A stretch of 64,000 nt of DNA from Rhynchopus euleeides. Its lineage: Eukaryota; Euglenozoa; Diplonemea; Diplonemida; Diplonemidae. The notes under the pieces were generated by a model. That model ran no database searches, was not told the origin of the DNA, and saw only the letters and a list, made by a program, of their open reading frames with translations. The DNA lies in NCBI GenBank assembly GCA_963210315.1, contig OY723259.1, positions 62,001-126,000 of the forward strand. The letters run 5' to 3'. The translations under genes and the position numbers were made by a program. Of the stretch, positions 50,801 to 60,730 are shown piece after piece; position 1 is the first letter of the stretch, and every line of letters begins with the position of its first letter.

Positions 50801-50831
50801 CTGACAGCGTGTCGATGGCGTGCACCTCCAT
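47817..50831 (-). CDS. Ubiquitin-like / DUF4116-repeat protein, gene C (longest)
   Basis: 1,004 aa from the ATG at 50,831. The frame is open 47 codons further, but MEVHAIDTLSG matches the other genes. It has the same ubiquitin-like domain (1-75), an extended acidic linker (DGEDEGYPDGGDGDQESEEPDEE), then about 30 DUF4116-type units and the normal ending DLVASVL. The first 75 and last 100 or so residues are nearly identical to genes D and E, while the central units differ in number and sequence. This fits unit gain and loss with homogenised ends. No catalytic residues, signal peptide or membrane segments are visible. A peptide- or protein-binding solenoid with a ubiquitin-like head is the simplest reading, by inference. 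Confidence 0.88.
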   Translation of the reverse strand: MEVHAIDTLSGREEPLEIDPDATVSTLKRRCGEAFGFGEDVELSVGGQRVACDGAECVSSVAAFSGGCRVGVVRGVAQFVEQLRRGALKMDDISVWAQQRRECVLAVLRRALRGKQGGDGEDEGYPDGGDGDQESEEPDEEVEDIAILPHWVHPSLHDDKEVMLQFVRCDPIAFLRASPELRSDADVVIAALAQDASMWQHVVDKSLQEQRSVALVAVPHCANSAVWLSDKAFVLEALESNSALMLVDVNTALQQGRDVVMKALQNGEAGRDLCEDLRGDKGFVMKALGQVAMNFGDVSEALRGDKDVVMKALEFRQLESFHHLSAALQEDKEVVMLALGCVEVHFGSLSEALRGDKEVVMKSFDSISMPFSAVSEGLRGDKEVVMKALGASGVTVFFRDVREALRGDKEVVMRALSWRCDAAVHFSDVSVSLRGDKQVVMAAIRCYNAEMAFSDVSRELRGDREVVMKALHESSHVAVTFADVSEDLKGDKEVVMMLLSSGCLKDFHQLSAALQQDKQVVMEALSCLSGIRIDFRSLSEALRGDKEVAMNALANDHVSDFHEVSAALRQDKQVVMEALTHSYGIAISFQCLSEALRADREVVMEALDRGHLRDFHQLNATLQQDKEVVLTALRSLRGCRVIFSELCEALRGDKEVVTQALCFSRVAFSDVSEALRGDKEVVMQALSSYRLNLRDFHQLSAALQEDKEVVMQGILQGYVKDFRQLGATLQQDKEVVVAALEDGRITMNFSDLSGALRGDKEVVMKALCLQTSLSSHPVTMMFSHLSEALRGDKEVVIMALASHRLHCFQEMSPALQEDKEVVMAALVCGTLKDFRQLSAALQEDKGVVMEALRQRRVAFAALSEALRGDKPFVMEALTITPVTYADISSPLQQDQDVVSAVVPKWPDMFVNMSTALRDDLDVALAAIRVDRRNFVYAGDSVRADRRAALAAFQETTWGDPPVLLPFASAELQADREVVLAAVRANPQNAAHASPALQDLVASVL

Positions 50832-51761
50832 CCCACACTCTGGTGTGGTGTGCCGAGGTCTGTTGGAGGGTGTGTGTGCACTGCCAGGACACAAAGACAC
50901 ACAACAATGCAGGTGCAGCGTGTGAACCCTCTTGATGTAACTATCTGGATGGAGGGGGCGGGGCTCGTGCACTTCCTGCCTCTACACAGCCTTGTGCCCA
51001 AACCAGTCAATGTGCACCAGAGGCCGCCATCTATAGGGCCGTTGGCATCTTGCGGCCAGACACAGATCCGTCCCACAGCTTGTGGCACCGCAGCCACTCA
51101 AGCATCTTTAGGAGGATCCCGGCCTCGCTTCCGGGCCCATGTCGCAGTGCTTTGCGACGAGCTTCTAAACAGCAACATGAAAAGCGCCCAAAACACCACA
51201 CACTGCAACCGCTCTGATGGGTTTCCTTTTCTTTGTTGTGTTGACGCTTCTACACAAAACCCTGAGCCTGATGAAGTTTTGAGTGGCTGGGGCGTTGCGC
51301 TCTGTACCACTGTGCCACTGTGTCAAACTGTGTCGCCTCACAGACAGTGTTGTGAGGCGGCTCACCTCTTCTCATCCTTTTGCAGAAATATTTTGCATTC
51401 TGAGCCAAGGCCCTACTGACTCAGTTTTCCCGCTTTGTATGGCTTCACTTCCGTCACTCAGGTTCTCGTGGGCCTTCGCCCTGTGCCACTGTGTGTCAGA
51501 CCGTCACCTTACAGCCAGTGTTGCGAGGCGCTCACCTCTTCTCACTTCTGAGCTGTGTTAGAATAGCGGACCCGCACCGTCCACGAGAGACGACGCACGA
51601 GAACTGATACGCTAACTTCTCAGCAAAGGCCCCGTTTGTTATCTGGAGTCCTCCCGCCACCACCCCGAGCAAGCACACATTTCATATGGGCGATACTTGG
51701 CTCGTGCACCACCAAAATGACCCCACCCACCACGATCCGCACAGATACCAAATGTACAAAA
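50832..51761. other. Intergenic region between genes C and D
   Basis: Nearly identical to 59,499-60,433, so it is part of the tandem gene unit. It includes a B-like motif (51,205-51,262, GTTGTGTTGACGCTTCT) and two imperfect direct copies of a segment with CACTGTGCCACTGTGTCA and GGCTCACCTCTTCTCA (about 51,300-51,385 and 51,478-51,545). No gene. Confidence 0.6.
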
Positions 51762-51817
51762 TACTACGAGAAACACTTGGCCTCTATGCTGTGAGTGTTG
51801 CATTGGACGCTTCCACC
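51762..51817 (-). repeat. B2 of the second family
   Basis: TACTACGAG to CGCTTCCACC; identical to B1 at 52,122-52,177. Confidence 0.85.
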
Positions 51818-51872
51818 TGTTGAACGGGCTCCACCTCTTGCACTTTGAAAAACCCCCCCCCCCATATTTTTT

Positions 51873-52121
51873 TTTTGATTTGACAACTCCGGTTTGGTGT
51901 ACCTCGATGAGCTTACCTTACCTTGTCGTCGGACACAACATATCATCGTTGTCCCAAACCCCGTAACCCACGTGAAGTGGATCATCTGAAGTGCAGAATG
52001 AGGTGGAGCAGGTGGAGCACGAAACATAAGTAAACCATAGCAAGAGAGGCCAGCAGCAGTCCCGAGTCCATCGCGTTCCTCGTAGCATTTCCCGTACCAC
52101 ACAGGTGTGTTATGTGCAAAA
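51873..52121 (-). repeat. A2 of the second family
   Basis: About 249 bp, essentially identical to 56,320-56,570. On the minus strand it holds TTCTGCACTTCAG and, further on, GACAAGGTAAGGTAAG. Confidence 0.85.
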
Positions 52122-52177
52122 TACTACGAGAAACACTTGGCCTCTATGCTGTGAGTGTTGCATTGGACGCTTCCACC
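52122..52177 (-). repeat. B1 of the second family
   Basis: Inner B copy, abutting A2 and the internal region. Confidence 0.85.
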
Positions 52178-54149
52178 CAGGACCCTTAGGACCCAAGGAC
52201 TTAGGGACGCCGCGCGAACGGTCTACTATTGAAGTGATCAGGCTCCGTCGCCCATCGTATGCATCCCTCCGATGGTAATGTACCGCTTTCTACGTTGTCA
52301 CGAGCACCTTGTACGGAAAACGATCGAACCTCACTCGCTGAGGGGATCCGCCTGCCTCGGCCGTGTGCCGCCGTCGTGTGGTCAGCCTCGTGATTCTTGG
52401 TGTGCCCTATCGACAACATGCCTGTCTCTCCAGTTGCCGCACCCGGCGAGAGAGTTGATGCGTCTCAACCCGGCGAAACTAAGGGGGCAAAGGTTGCACA
52501 CAGCCCCGCCTGTGCTGCAACCACCCGCTCTTGGCTGACCCCCGACGTCTGGTGCGTTTCCCACTCCGGGTATTTGAATCCTCACCCTGTACCTCTTCGG
52601 GATCCTCCATCCCCTGGGGAACCCTTCCCCTCGAGGCTTCTTCACGTCTCCGACATATTGGTGTGTGCCCACATGACCCTTCTTCCTGACATCCTCGATG
52701 TCGTTTTGCACCCCGGGCGATGCACTGAGACGGCCGTATCCAGGTAGTCAGTGGCCATGCCCAGCCCCTCAGCGTGACAGTCCTCTGGTGCGCTCCCAGC
52801 ACCACCACCGCGACGCTCGTGCATATTCAGCCACCATGACCCGGCAGCTCTCGCCTGGGGACAGGGCTCGGCGGATCGAGAAATCACAGTCTGAAACTCG
52901 CCTCCCAGCTCCTCCGCAGCAGTCTACTGTCCGGCCGTCTTAAACTCTCGCCCTTCGGGAGCCCGGCCAACACCCGGTGCTTTCCGGCGTGATCTCGATC
53001 GCTCTGTGGCTCTCTGTGTCCTCTCCGGTCTTCGCTGGCTGCGAGCGAGTTGCGGGGTGAAGCCCAACGCGCCTCTTCATGGCGCACTGGAGACGCTGCA
53101 TGGAGTGCCCAGGGGTAGGTGTGAGAGGTGCCGGCCCTTCTGGGTGAACGAGGGCGATCGCGCGCACTGTCGTCTCCTGAACTCCGCTCGAGCGGTGGAC
53201 AACACGTTCCTGCGGCCCCCTTCCCACTGGGCTGATCCCCACTGTACCTGCCCCATCGCCCGCCTCGTAGACAGCGCATCAAACGGAGGCCCTGTGGCCC
53301 CACGTGGCGTCGATTCAGTGGTAACGCCCGGACTCAGTGTGGAGGGCGTATTTCCCGGTGCGTGAGGAAATTCGAGGCCCTGGAGGTGTGGGCATGCCAG
53401 AAGGATTCTCGGAGTCGCCTTCTTAATGAGAGAGGTGAGTCCCCGCGGACCGGAGCTTGTCGCACGCTGCAGTCGCTGTTCGGGCTTGTCGAGTAGGCTG
53501 CTGGGTACTCGGGAAGACTGGCCGACTGCCCCCCAACCTTGTGGAATGATCTCGGCCCGCTGCCATGGCTGCGGTTTCGGTGGACCCCCTCAGCGGCGGC
53601 ACCGCTGACACAGGCGATGCGGACGCGTCTCTCAGTCGCTGCTTCTTTTGCTCCCCGAGCAGTGCAGCTTGGGAGAGCGTCTCGGCTGTGTTGGATACCT
53701 GATCTCTGTGTATGTCCCACGGCACCTCGCAGGTGTCCAGTCAGCAGCTCCCCTTCCCTGCATGGAACTGTGAGGTCGTACGTCTCAACACCGGGCCACA
53801 GACGCCCGGAACTCCCCCTGACCCCTGTGAATAATGCAGGCTTGAATGTGTGTCCCCCGGCAGGGAGACTATGCTTCGACGGAGTATGCCCCGCTTGGGG
53901 CGTGTGCGGGCATCCGCTTGACGCCGGGGTGCGCGTAGTCGGCATTCGCGCAGATAAGCTGGGCACGACAGACGTGCCGGCTTCTCGGGGGCGTGTCCGG
54001 GGGCGTTGCATTGGTACACGAAAACTGTCGCCCTCGGAAAGCTCACGTCGCGTCACCGTGCTCGAGCTGGATCTGGCAGGCTGTGTGTGACAGGCCACCC
54101 TTCCGCCTTCAGGTGCCGTCGCTCGGGCAAAAAAGGTGTATTTCTCAAT
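52178..54149 (-). pseudogene. Internal region of the second-family element, no intact ORF
   Basis: By position this should hold RT-RNase H, recombinase and gag, but no frame shows their motifs. A 272-codon minus frame (53,334-54,152) sits where gag would be but has none of its Cys/His finger, so I do not call it. Either heavy decay or replacement has occurred. Confidence 0.5.
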
Positions 54150-55080
54150 CAAGAGAGTATGCCCCTCACGATTGTGGCACGATTGTGTCTCCCCGGGTCA
54201 GGCTCGGTATTCCAGTCGAAAGCGTAAATGCCCCTCGGCACTGTGCTGGGCGGGGTTGTGTCTCGGTCAGGAGAGGAGGTGCCCCTCAGGCAAAATCCTG
54301 CGTCTCGCGGTCGGGAGTGAGTGCCCCTCGGCAGGAATGTGTCTCGGCCAGGTGTCCCTCAGGCAGGGAATGTAATGTCTCGGCCCGGTGTCCCTCGGGC
54401 ATGAATGTGCGTCTTGGCCAGGTGCCCCTCAGGCAGGGTGCCCCGTAGGCGGAAGTGTATGTCGCGGCCAGATGCCCCTCAGGCAGGGTGCCCCGTAGGC
54501 GGAAATGTATGTCTTGACCAGGTGCCCCTCGGGCAGGGTGCCTCGTAGGCGGAAGTGTATGTCTTGGCCAGGTGCCCCTCGGGCAGGGTGCCTCGTAGGC
54601 GGAAGTGTCTGTCTTGGCCAGGTGCCCCTCGGGCAGGGTGCCTCGTAGGCGGAAGTGTATGTCTTGGCCAGGTGCCCCTCGGGCAGGGTGCCTCGTAGGC
54701 GGAAGTGTATGTCTTGGCCAGGTGCCCCTCGGGCAGGGTGCCTCGTAGGCAGAGGTGTCTGTCTTGGCCAGGTGCCCCTCGGGCAGGGTGCCCCGTAGGC
54801 GGAAGTGTGTGTCTTGACCAGGTGCCCCTCGGGCAGGGTGCCTCGTAGGCGGAAATGTATGTCTTGGCCAGGTGCTCCTCAGGCAGGGTGCCCCGCAAGC
54901 GTAAGCTGTAGGTATGTCGTGGCCAGGTGCCCCTCAGGCAGGTAATGTCTCGGCGAGATGCCCCTCGGGCAGGAAAAATGCGTCTCGGCTAGGTGCCCCT
55001 CAGGCAGAAGTGGGTGTCTCGGTCCGATGCTCCTCGGCAAGATCGTGTCTCGGTCAGGAAAGTAGGAGTTGGATATCACT
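54150..55080 (-). repeat. 50-bp tandem array with TGCCCCTCGGGCA core
   Basis: Diverged copies at 54,160-54,400 give way to regular units near 54,400-54,900 of the form GGTGCCCCTCGGGCAGGGTG, CCTCGTAGGCGGAAGTGTAT, GTCTTGGCCA. The period of 50 is not a multiple of three, so one frame reads a 50-aa repeat over three units; this is not evidence of coding. TGCCC-CTC-GGGCA is a perfect small hairpin. Confidence 0.85.
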
Positions 55081-55490
55081 GACGTCACTTTGCTGCATCA
55101 GTATCGACCCATTTATCAGCACCCGACTGTTGCTCTTGGTCCCGCCTTTGTCAGCGCCTCTGTGACGGAACCTCCAGCTGAAGTATGCGTTTGGAAACCT
55201 TGAGCGCGATCAAGCGTGAAGCAGGTTTTCGGCGAGGCGCGGTGATAGTCTCGATGGCTGATGGGAATGTCCTCAATCCGCTGCGGCCACGGGCGCAGCG
55301 CTGTCCCGCTGTCACGTTCATAAGCGGCGGAGGACCACCTTGAACACCACGGCGTCATCATCCCCATCTTTTTGCGCCCCTCCTTCGTGCTGATCCCCCC
55401 GTGCACCTCGCCGTCATTTATTAGAACCAGTGCGTGGGGGTGTTGTTGTCCTCAACCGCGGCTTCGGCCCTCTTGAGACCTGACACGAGC
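55081..55490. other. Non-repetitive spacer between the two arrays
   Basis: About 400 bp without array units. No gene or recognisable motif. Confidence 0.4.
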
Positions 55491-56270
55491 ATGGTGTGAG
55501 GGTCGTCTTCTCGGTCGGGATTTGGTGCCCCTCGGGCAAGATTGTGTATCTCTCGGTCGGGAGAGCGGGTGCCCCTCGGGCAAAATTTTTGTCTCGGTCA
55601 GGAGAACAGGTGCCCCTCGGGCGAGATGCTGCGTCTCTCGGTCGGGAGAGTGGGTGCCCCTCGGGCATAGTTTTGTCTCGGTCAGGATAACGGGTGCCCC
55701 TCGGGCAAAACTGCGTGTCTCTCGGTCGGGAGAGTGAGTGCCCCTCGGGCAGAATATTGTCTCGGTCAGGAGAACAGGTGCCCCTCGGGCGAGATGCTGC
55801 GTCTCTCGGTCGGGAGAGTGGATGCCCCTCGGGCAGAATATTGTCTCGGTCAGGAGAACAGGTGCCCCTCGGGCAAGACTGCGTGTCTCTCGGTCGGGAG
55901 AGTGGGTGCCCCTCGGGCAAAATTTTTGTCTCGGTCAGGAGAACAGGTGCCCCTCGGGCGAGATGCTGCGTCTCTCGGTCGGGAGAGTGGGTGCCCCTCG
56001 GGCAGAATATTGTCTCGGTCAGGAGAACAGGTGCCCCTCGGGCAAAACTGCGTGTCTCTCGGTCGGGAGAGTGAGTGCCCCTCGGGCAGAATATTGTCTC
56101 GGTCAGGAAACCAGGTGCCCCTCGGGCAAGACTGCGTGTCTCTCGGTCAGGAGAGTGGGTGCCCCTCGGGCAGGGTAGAATGCTGCGTCTCTCGGACGGT
56201 CAGATCGTGTGTCCCTCAGTCAGGAGAGGAGGTCTCGGTCGCTAAAAACGCGCCCCCTCGGGCAGAGTGG
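55491..56270 (-). repeat. About 41-bp tandem array (83-bp dimers) with the same core
   Basis: Alternating half-units carry GTGCCCCTCGGGCA followed by either TTGTCTCGGTCAGGAGAAC or GCGTCTCTCGGTCGGGAGAG. All plus-strand frames are open and yield spurious repeats. It shares only the TGCCC-CTC-GGGCA core with the 50-bp array. Confidence 0.85.
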
Positions 56271-56319
56271 TTGTGTCATCGCTGTTGTGTCACACCAATT
56301 GCCTCTCGGGCGGTGTGTC

Positions 56320-56570
56320 TTTTTTGATTTGACAACTCCGGTTTGGTGTACCTCGATGAGCTTACCTTACCTTGTCGTCGGACACAACATATCATCGTTG
56401 TCCCAAACCCCGTAACCCACGTGAAGTGGATCATCTGAAGTGCAGAATGAGGTGGAGCAGGTGGAGCACGAAACATAAGTAAACCATAGCAAGAGAGGCC
56501 AGCAGCAGTCCCGAGTCCATCGCGTTCCTCGTAGCATTTCCCGTACCACACAGGTGTGTTATGTGCAAAA
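56320..56570 (-). repeat. A1 of the second family
   Basis: 5' terminal repeat on the minus strand, ending GTTATGTGCAAAA on the plus strand, directly before the GAAAAGGGGTTTTGAAACC flank. Confidence 0.85.
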
Positions 56571-56867
56571 GAAAAGGGGTTTTGAAACCCCCGTGAGGGG
56601 GTCTCGTTGGGTGTGTGGGTGCTGGCTGCCTCCCAGTCGACACTCACGGACAGGTTTAGATATATTACCCCGCATCAGCGGTTTCAAGCAGGTCTCTTCT
56701 GCGTCCATCAGGAAGCGTCGGGACCAAATGTCTGGTGAGGAGCACAGAGCGGGGGCGGTGTCTGGAGGAGGGCCACGGAAGGTGAGGGCGGCAGGGTGCG
56801 GTGGGGTGGCGGCTCCCTCCGCCTCTGGTGATGGAGTCGCTGCCGGGCAGCTCGGTGTGGCGGTGCC
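56571..56867. other. 3' flank of gene D
   Basis: Conserved family 3' flank: GGTTTTGAAACC palindrome and ACCCCC-GTGA-GGGGGT hairpin (about 56,587-56,602). No gene. Confidence 0.6.
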
Positions 56868-59498
56868 CTACAGAACAGAGGCCACCAGGTCTTGCAGGGC
56901 AGGGCTGGCGTGGGCGGCGTTCTGTGGGTTCGCACGCACCGCAGCAAGCACCACCTCGCGGTCTGCCTGCAGCTCTGCACTGGCAAAAGGGAGCAGCACA
57001 GGGGGGTCGCCCCGTCTTGTCTCCTGGAAAGCGGCAAGTGCTGCCCGCCTGTCAGCACGCACACTGTCCCCCGCATAGACGAAGTTGCACGGGTCGGCAC
57101 GGATGGCAGCAAGTGCCACGTCCAGGTTGTCACGCAGCGCAGTGGACATGCCGACGAACGCGTGATTTATATCAAGCGCTGCCAACACAACATCCTGATC
57201 CTGCTGCAGTGGGCTGGCGATATCCGCGTAGGGGACAGGGCTGAGGTTGGAGAGTGCCTGCGGCACGAAGGATTTGTCACCTCGCAGCTCCTCCGTCAGC
57301 TCACCGAACCTCACTTGCAACCTACGGAGTGCCCGCAGAGCTACCCCTCTGTCCTGCTGCGCCGCTTTGCTCATTTGGCGAAAGCAAGTCAGGAGCTCAC
57401 GATCAAGTGCAGCGCTGCAGATATCTTTGTCCTCCTGCAACGCCGGGCTCAGTTCGAGAAAAGACTCCAGACAGGGGGGGTCGCGATCTACTGCCTTCAT
57501 GACGACGTCTTTGTCTTCCCGCAACGTCGCACTCAGTTGGTGGAAGTCATTCACAATACCAGACTCCAGTAGTTTCATGACAATCTCTTTGTCTTCCTGC
57601 AACGTCGCACTCAGTTGGTGGAAGTCATTCACAATACCAGACTCCAGTAGTTTCATGACGACGTCTTTGTCTTCCTGCAACGTCGCACTCAGTTGGTGAA
57701 TGTCCGTCACATCACCATAGTTCATAAAACTCATGACGACCTCTTTGTCGCCTCGGAGTGCTTCGCTCAGACCACCGAAATTGATTGCGACGTAGCGAAC
57801 TGCCTCCATGACGACCTCCTTGTCATCCCGCAATGTCGCACTCAATTGGTGAAACTCCATCAGCCCTGCCGCCATGACGACCTCTTTGTCCCCTCGCAAC
57901 TCCCCGGTGACATCACTGAAATTGACTTTCACACGTTCCGATGATCGTACCAATGCCGTCATGACGACCTCCTTGTCCCCTCGCAGCACTTCGCTGACAT
58001 CACTGAAGAGAATTGGGAAACGCTCGGATGACTGCTCCAGTGCCTGCATGACGACATCTTTATCTCCTCGCAGCGCCTCGCTGACATCACTGAAGCGGAT
58101 TGTCACGCGTTCCGATGACTGTTCCAGTGCCTCCATGACGACATCTTTGTCCCCTCGCAGCGCCTTGCTGACCTCACTGAAGCGGACTGTCGCACGTTCC
58201 GACTCCAATGCCTCTATGACGACCTCTTTGTCCCCACGCAGCGCTTCGCTGACATCACTGAACACCGTTGTGACGCTAGAAGAGAGTGCCTCCATAACGA
58301 CCTCTTTGTCCCCTCGCAGCGCCTCGCTGATCTCACTGAAGAGGATTCCGACATTATCCAAGTGTTCCAGTGCCTCCATGACGACGTCTTTATCCCCTCG
58401 CAGGGCCTCGCTGACATCAATGAAATCCGTTGTGACGTTGTCAAACGCCTTCACAACGACCTCCTTGTCCCCACGCAGCGCCTCGCTCAGGGTGCCGAAA
58501 GGTACTCCTAGATAACCAAGAGCCTCCATGACGACCTCTTTGTCCTCCTGCAACGCTGCGCTCAGATGGTGAAAGCTCTTCACTTGCTCAAACTCCAATG
58601 CCTTCATGGCAACCTCTTTGTCCTCTCGCAGTGCTTCGTCGACATCACCAAAGTTCATTCCGATGAGAGCCAGTGCTTTCATGACGACCTCTTTGTCCCC
58701 TCGCAGCTCTTGGCGTAGATCACCGAAGGCTGCTTCATATTTATGAAATGCCTTCATGACGACCTCTCTGTCCTGCTGCAACTCCGTGTTCACGTCTGCC
58801 AACATCAGGGCACGGTTGTAACCCAGAGCTTCAAGCACGAAGGCCTTGTCGCTGAGCCACACAGCGCTGTTTGCACAGTGCGGCACAGCAACGAGCGCAA
58901 CGCTGCACTGCTCCTGCAGGCTCTTGTCCACGACGTGTTGCCACATCGACGCGTCCTGTGCCAACGCCGCGATGACGACATCTGCGTCTGAACGCAGTTC
59001 GGGACTGGCACGTAGAAAGGCGTTGGGGTCGCACCTCACGAACTGCAGCATCACCTCCTTGTCGTCGTGCAGCGAGGGGTGCACCCAGTGCGGCAGGATG
59101 GAACGTTCCACCGCGTTGTCGTCCTCTTCGTCTTCTTCATCGTCACCGCCCTGCTTTCCCCTGAGGGCGCGTCTCAGGACCGCCAGAACGCAATCCCGCC
59201 GCTGCTGAGCCCACACTGGGATGTCGTCCATCTTCAGAGCACCCCTGCGCAGCTGCTCCACAAACTGTGCCACCCCACGCACCACCCCCACCCGGCACCC
59301 GCCCGAGAAGGCGGCGACGCTGCTGACACACTCCGCCCCGTCACACGCGACGCGCTGCCCGCCAACGCTCAGCTCCACGTCCTCCCCGAACCCGAAGGCC
59401 TCGCCGCACCGCCGCTTCAGAGTAGACACCGTCGCGTCGGGATCGATCTCCAGAGGCTCCTCACGCCCTGACAGCGTGTCGATGGCGTGCACCTCCAT
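56868..59498 (-). CDS. Ubiquitin-like / DUF4116-repeat protein, gene D
   Basis: 876 aa from the ATG at 59,498. Same ubiquitin-like head and acidic linker as genes A and B, about 26 DUF4116-type units, and the normal ending. The centre holds several consecutive F-S-D-V-S-E-A-L-R-G-D-K units separated by short SSER-type linkers, and two nearly identical units with the linker SGIVNDFHQLSATLQEDK. These are recent internal duplications. It shares its upstream and downstream flanks with gene E, so D and E are tandem copies of one unit. Confidence 0.88.
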   Translation of the reverse strand: MEVHAIDTLSGREEPLEIDPDATVSTLKRRCGEAFGFGEDVELSVGGQRVACDGAECVSSVAAFSGGCRVGVVRGVAQFVEQLRRGALKMDDIPVWAQQRRDCVLAVLRRALRGKQGGDDEEDEEDDNAVERSILPHWVHPSLHDDKEVMLQFVRCDPNAFLRASPELRSDADVVIAALAQDASMWQHVVDKSLQEQCSVALVAVPHCANSAVWLSDKAFVLEALGYNRALMLADVNTELQQDREVVMKAFHKYEAAFGDLRQELRGDKEVVMKALALIGMNFGDVDEALREDKEVAMKALEFEQVKSFHHLSAALQEDKEVVMEALGYLGVPFGTLSEALRGDKEVVVKAFDNVTTDFIDVSEALRGDKDVVMEALEHLDNVGILFSEISEALRGDKEVVMEALSSSVTTVFSDVSEALRGDKEVVIEALESERATVRFSEVSKALRGDKDVVMEALEQSSERVTIRFSDVSEALRGDKDVVMQALEQSSERFPILFSDVSEVLRGDKEVVMTALVRSSERVKVNFSDVTGELRGDKEVVMAAGLMEFHQLSATLRDDKEVVMEAVRYVAINFGGLSEALRGDKEVVMSFMNYGDVTDIHQLSATLQEDKDVVMKLLESGIVNDFHQLSATLQEDKEIVMKLLESGIVNDFHQLSATLREDKDVVMKAVDRDPPCLESFLELSPALQEDKDICSAALDRELLTCFRQMSKAAQQDRGVALRALRRLQVRFGELTEELRGDKSFVPQALSNLSPVPYADIASPLQQDQDVVLAALDINHAFVGMSTALRDNLDVALAAIRADPCNFVYAGDSVRADRRAALAAFQETRRGDPPVLLPFASAELQADREVVLAAVRANPQNAAHASPALQDLVASVL

Positions 59499-60429
59499 CC
59501 CACACTCTGGTGTGGTGTGCCGAGGTCTGTTGGAGGGTGTGTGTGCACTGCCAGGACACAAAGACACACAACAATGCAGGTGCAGCGTGTGAACCCTCTT
59601 GATGTAACAATCTGGATGGAGGGGGCGGGGCTCGTGCACTTGTCCTGCCTCTACACAGCCTTGTGCCCAAACCAGTCAATGTGCACCAGAGGCCGCCATC
59701 TATAGGGCCGTTGGCATCTTGCGGCCAGACACAGATCCGTCCCACAGCTTGTGGCACCGCAGCCACTCAAGCATCTTTAGGAGGATCCCGGCCTCGCTTC
59801 CGGGCCCATGTCGCAGTGCTTTGCGACGAGCTTCTAAACAGCAACATGAAAAGCGCCCAAAACACTACACACTACAACCGCTCTGATGGGTTTCCTTTTC
59901 TTTGTTGTGTTGACGCTTCTCCAGACAAAACCCTGAGCCTGATGAAGTTTTGGGTAGCTGGGGCGTTGCGCTCTGTACCACTGTGCCACTGTGTCAAACT
60001 GTGTCGCCTCACAGACAGTGTTGTGAGGCGGCTCACCTCTTCTCATCCTTTTGCAGAAATATTTTGCATTCTGAGCCAAGGCCCTACTGACTCAGTTTTC
60101 CCGCTTTGTATGGCTTCACTTCCGTCACTCAGGTTCTCGTGGGCCTTCGCCCTGTGCCACTGTGTGTCAGACCGTCACCTTACAGTCAGTGTTGCGAGGC
60201 GCTCACCTCTTCTCACTTCTGAGCTGTGTTAGAATAGCGGACCCGCACCGTCCACGAGAGACGACGCACGAGAACTGATAGGATAACTTCTCAACAAAGG
60301 CCCCGTTTGTTATCTGGAGTCCTCCCGCCACCACCCCGAGCAAGCACACATTTCATGTGGGCGATACTTTGGCTCGTGCACCACCAAAATGACCCCACCC
60401 ACCACGATCCGCACAGATACCAAATGTAC
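59499..60429. other. Intergenic region between genes D and E, carries the empty site
   Basis: Nearly identical to 50,832-51,761. No gene. It ends in ACCAAATGTACAAAAGAAAA, the uninterrupted version of the site holding the second-family element. Confidence 0.7.
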
Positions 60430-60730
60430 AAAAGAAAAGGGGTTTTGAAACCCCCGTGAGGGGGTCTCGTTGGGTGTGTGGGTGCTGGCTGCCTCCCAGT
60501 CGACACTCACGGACAGGTTTAGATATATTACCCCGCATCAGCGGTTTCAAGCAGGTCTCGTCTGCGTCCATCAGGAAGCGTCGGGACCAAATGTCTGGTG
60601 AGGAGCACAGAGCGGGGGCGGTGTCTGGAGGAGGGCCACGGAAGGTGAGGGCGGCAGGGTGCGGTGGGGTGGCGGCTCCCTCCGCCTCTGGTGATGGAGT
60701 CGCTGCCGGGCAGCTCGGTGTGGCGGTGCC
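60430..60730. other. Empty insertion site and 3' flank of gene E
   Basis: AAAA at 60,430-60,433 is followed by GAAAAGGGGTTTTGAAACC and the conserved hairpin. No mobile element is present here. Confidence 0.7.

Larger units (their letters stand above)
51762..56570 (-). mobile_element. Second-family split-repeat retrotransposon, decayed or non-autonomous
   Basis: Ends are fixed by the empty site at 60,430-60,434 (TGTAC-AAAA-GAAAAGG). The layout mirrors the first family: B2 51,762-51,817, A2 about 51,873-52,121, B1 52,122-52,177, internal region, arrays, A1 about 56,320-56,570. The internal edge (AGGACCCTTAGGACCC, GGGACGCCGCGCG) matches that of the first family. No intact gag, recombinase or RT frame remains. 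A minus-strand GHTKNHEADHTTA near 52,350 might be a remnant of the RNase H end. Confidence 0.82.

Noticed and set aside
53334..54152. 272-codon ORF as gag of the second-family element
   Set aside because: Right position, but no zinc-binding residues, coiled coil or basic tail like the first family's gag; likely chance in GC-rich DNA.
54479..54898. 139-codon repeat protein on the minus strand
   Set aside because: The 50-bp array has no stop in some frames; a period that is not a multiple of three makes the apparent 50-aa repeat an artefact.
55694..56327. Plus-strand repeat ORFs reading RTGAPRA / VPLGQN
   Set aside because: Three overlapping frames are open over the same 41-bp array; no start context or non-repeat domain supports coding.
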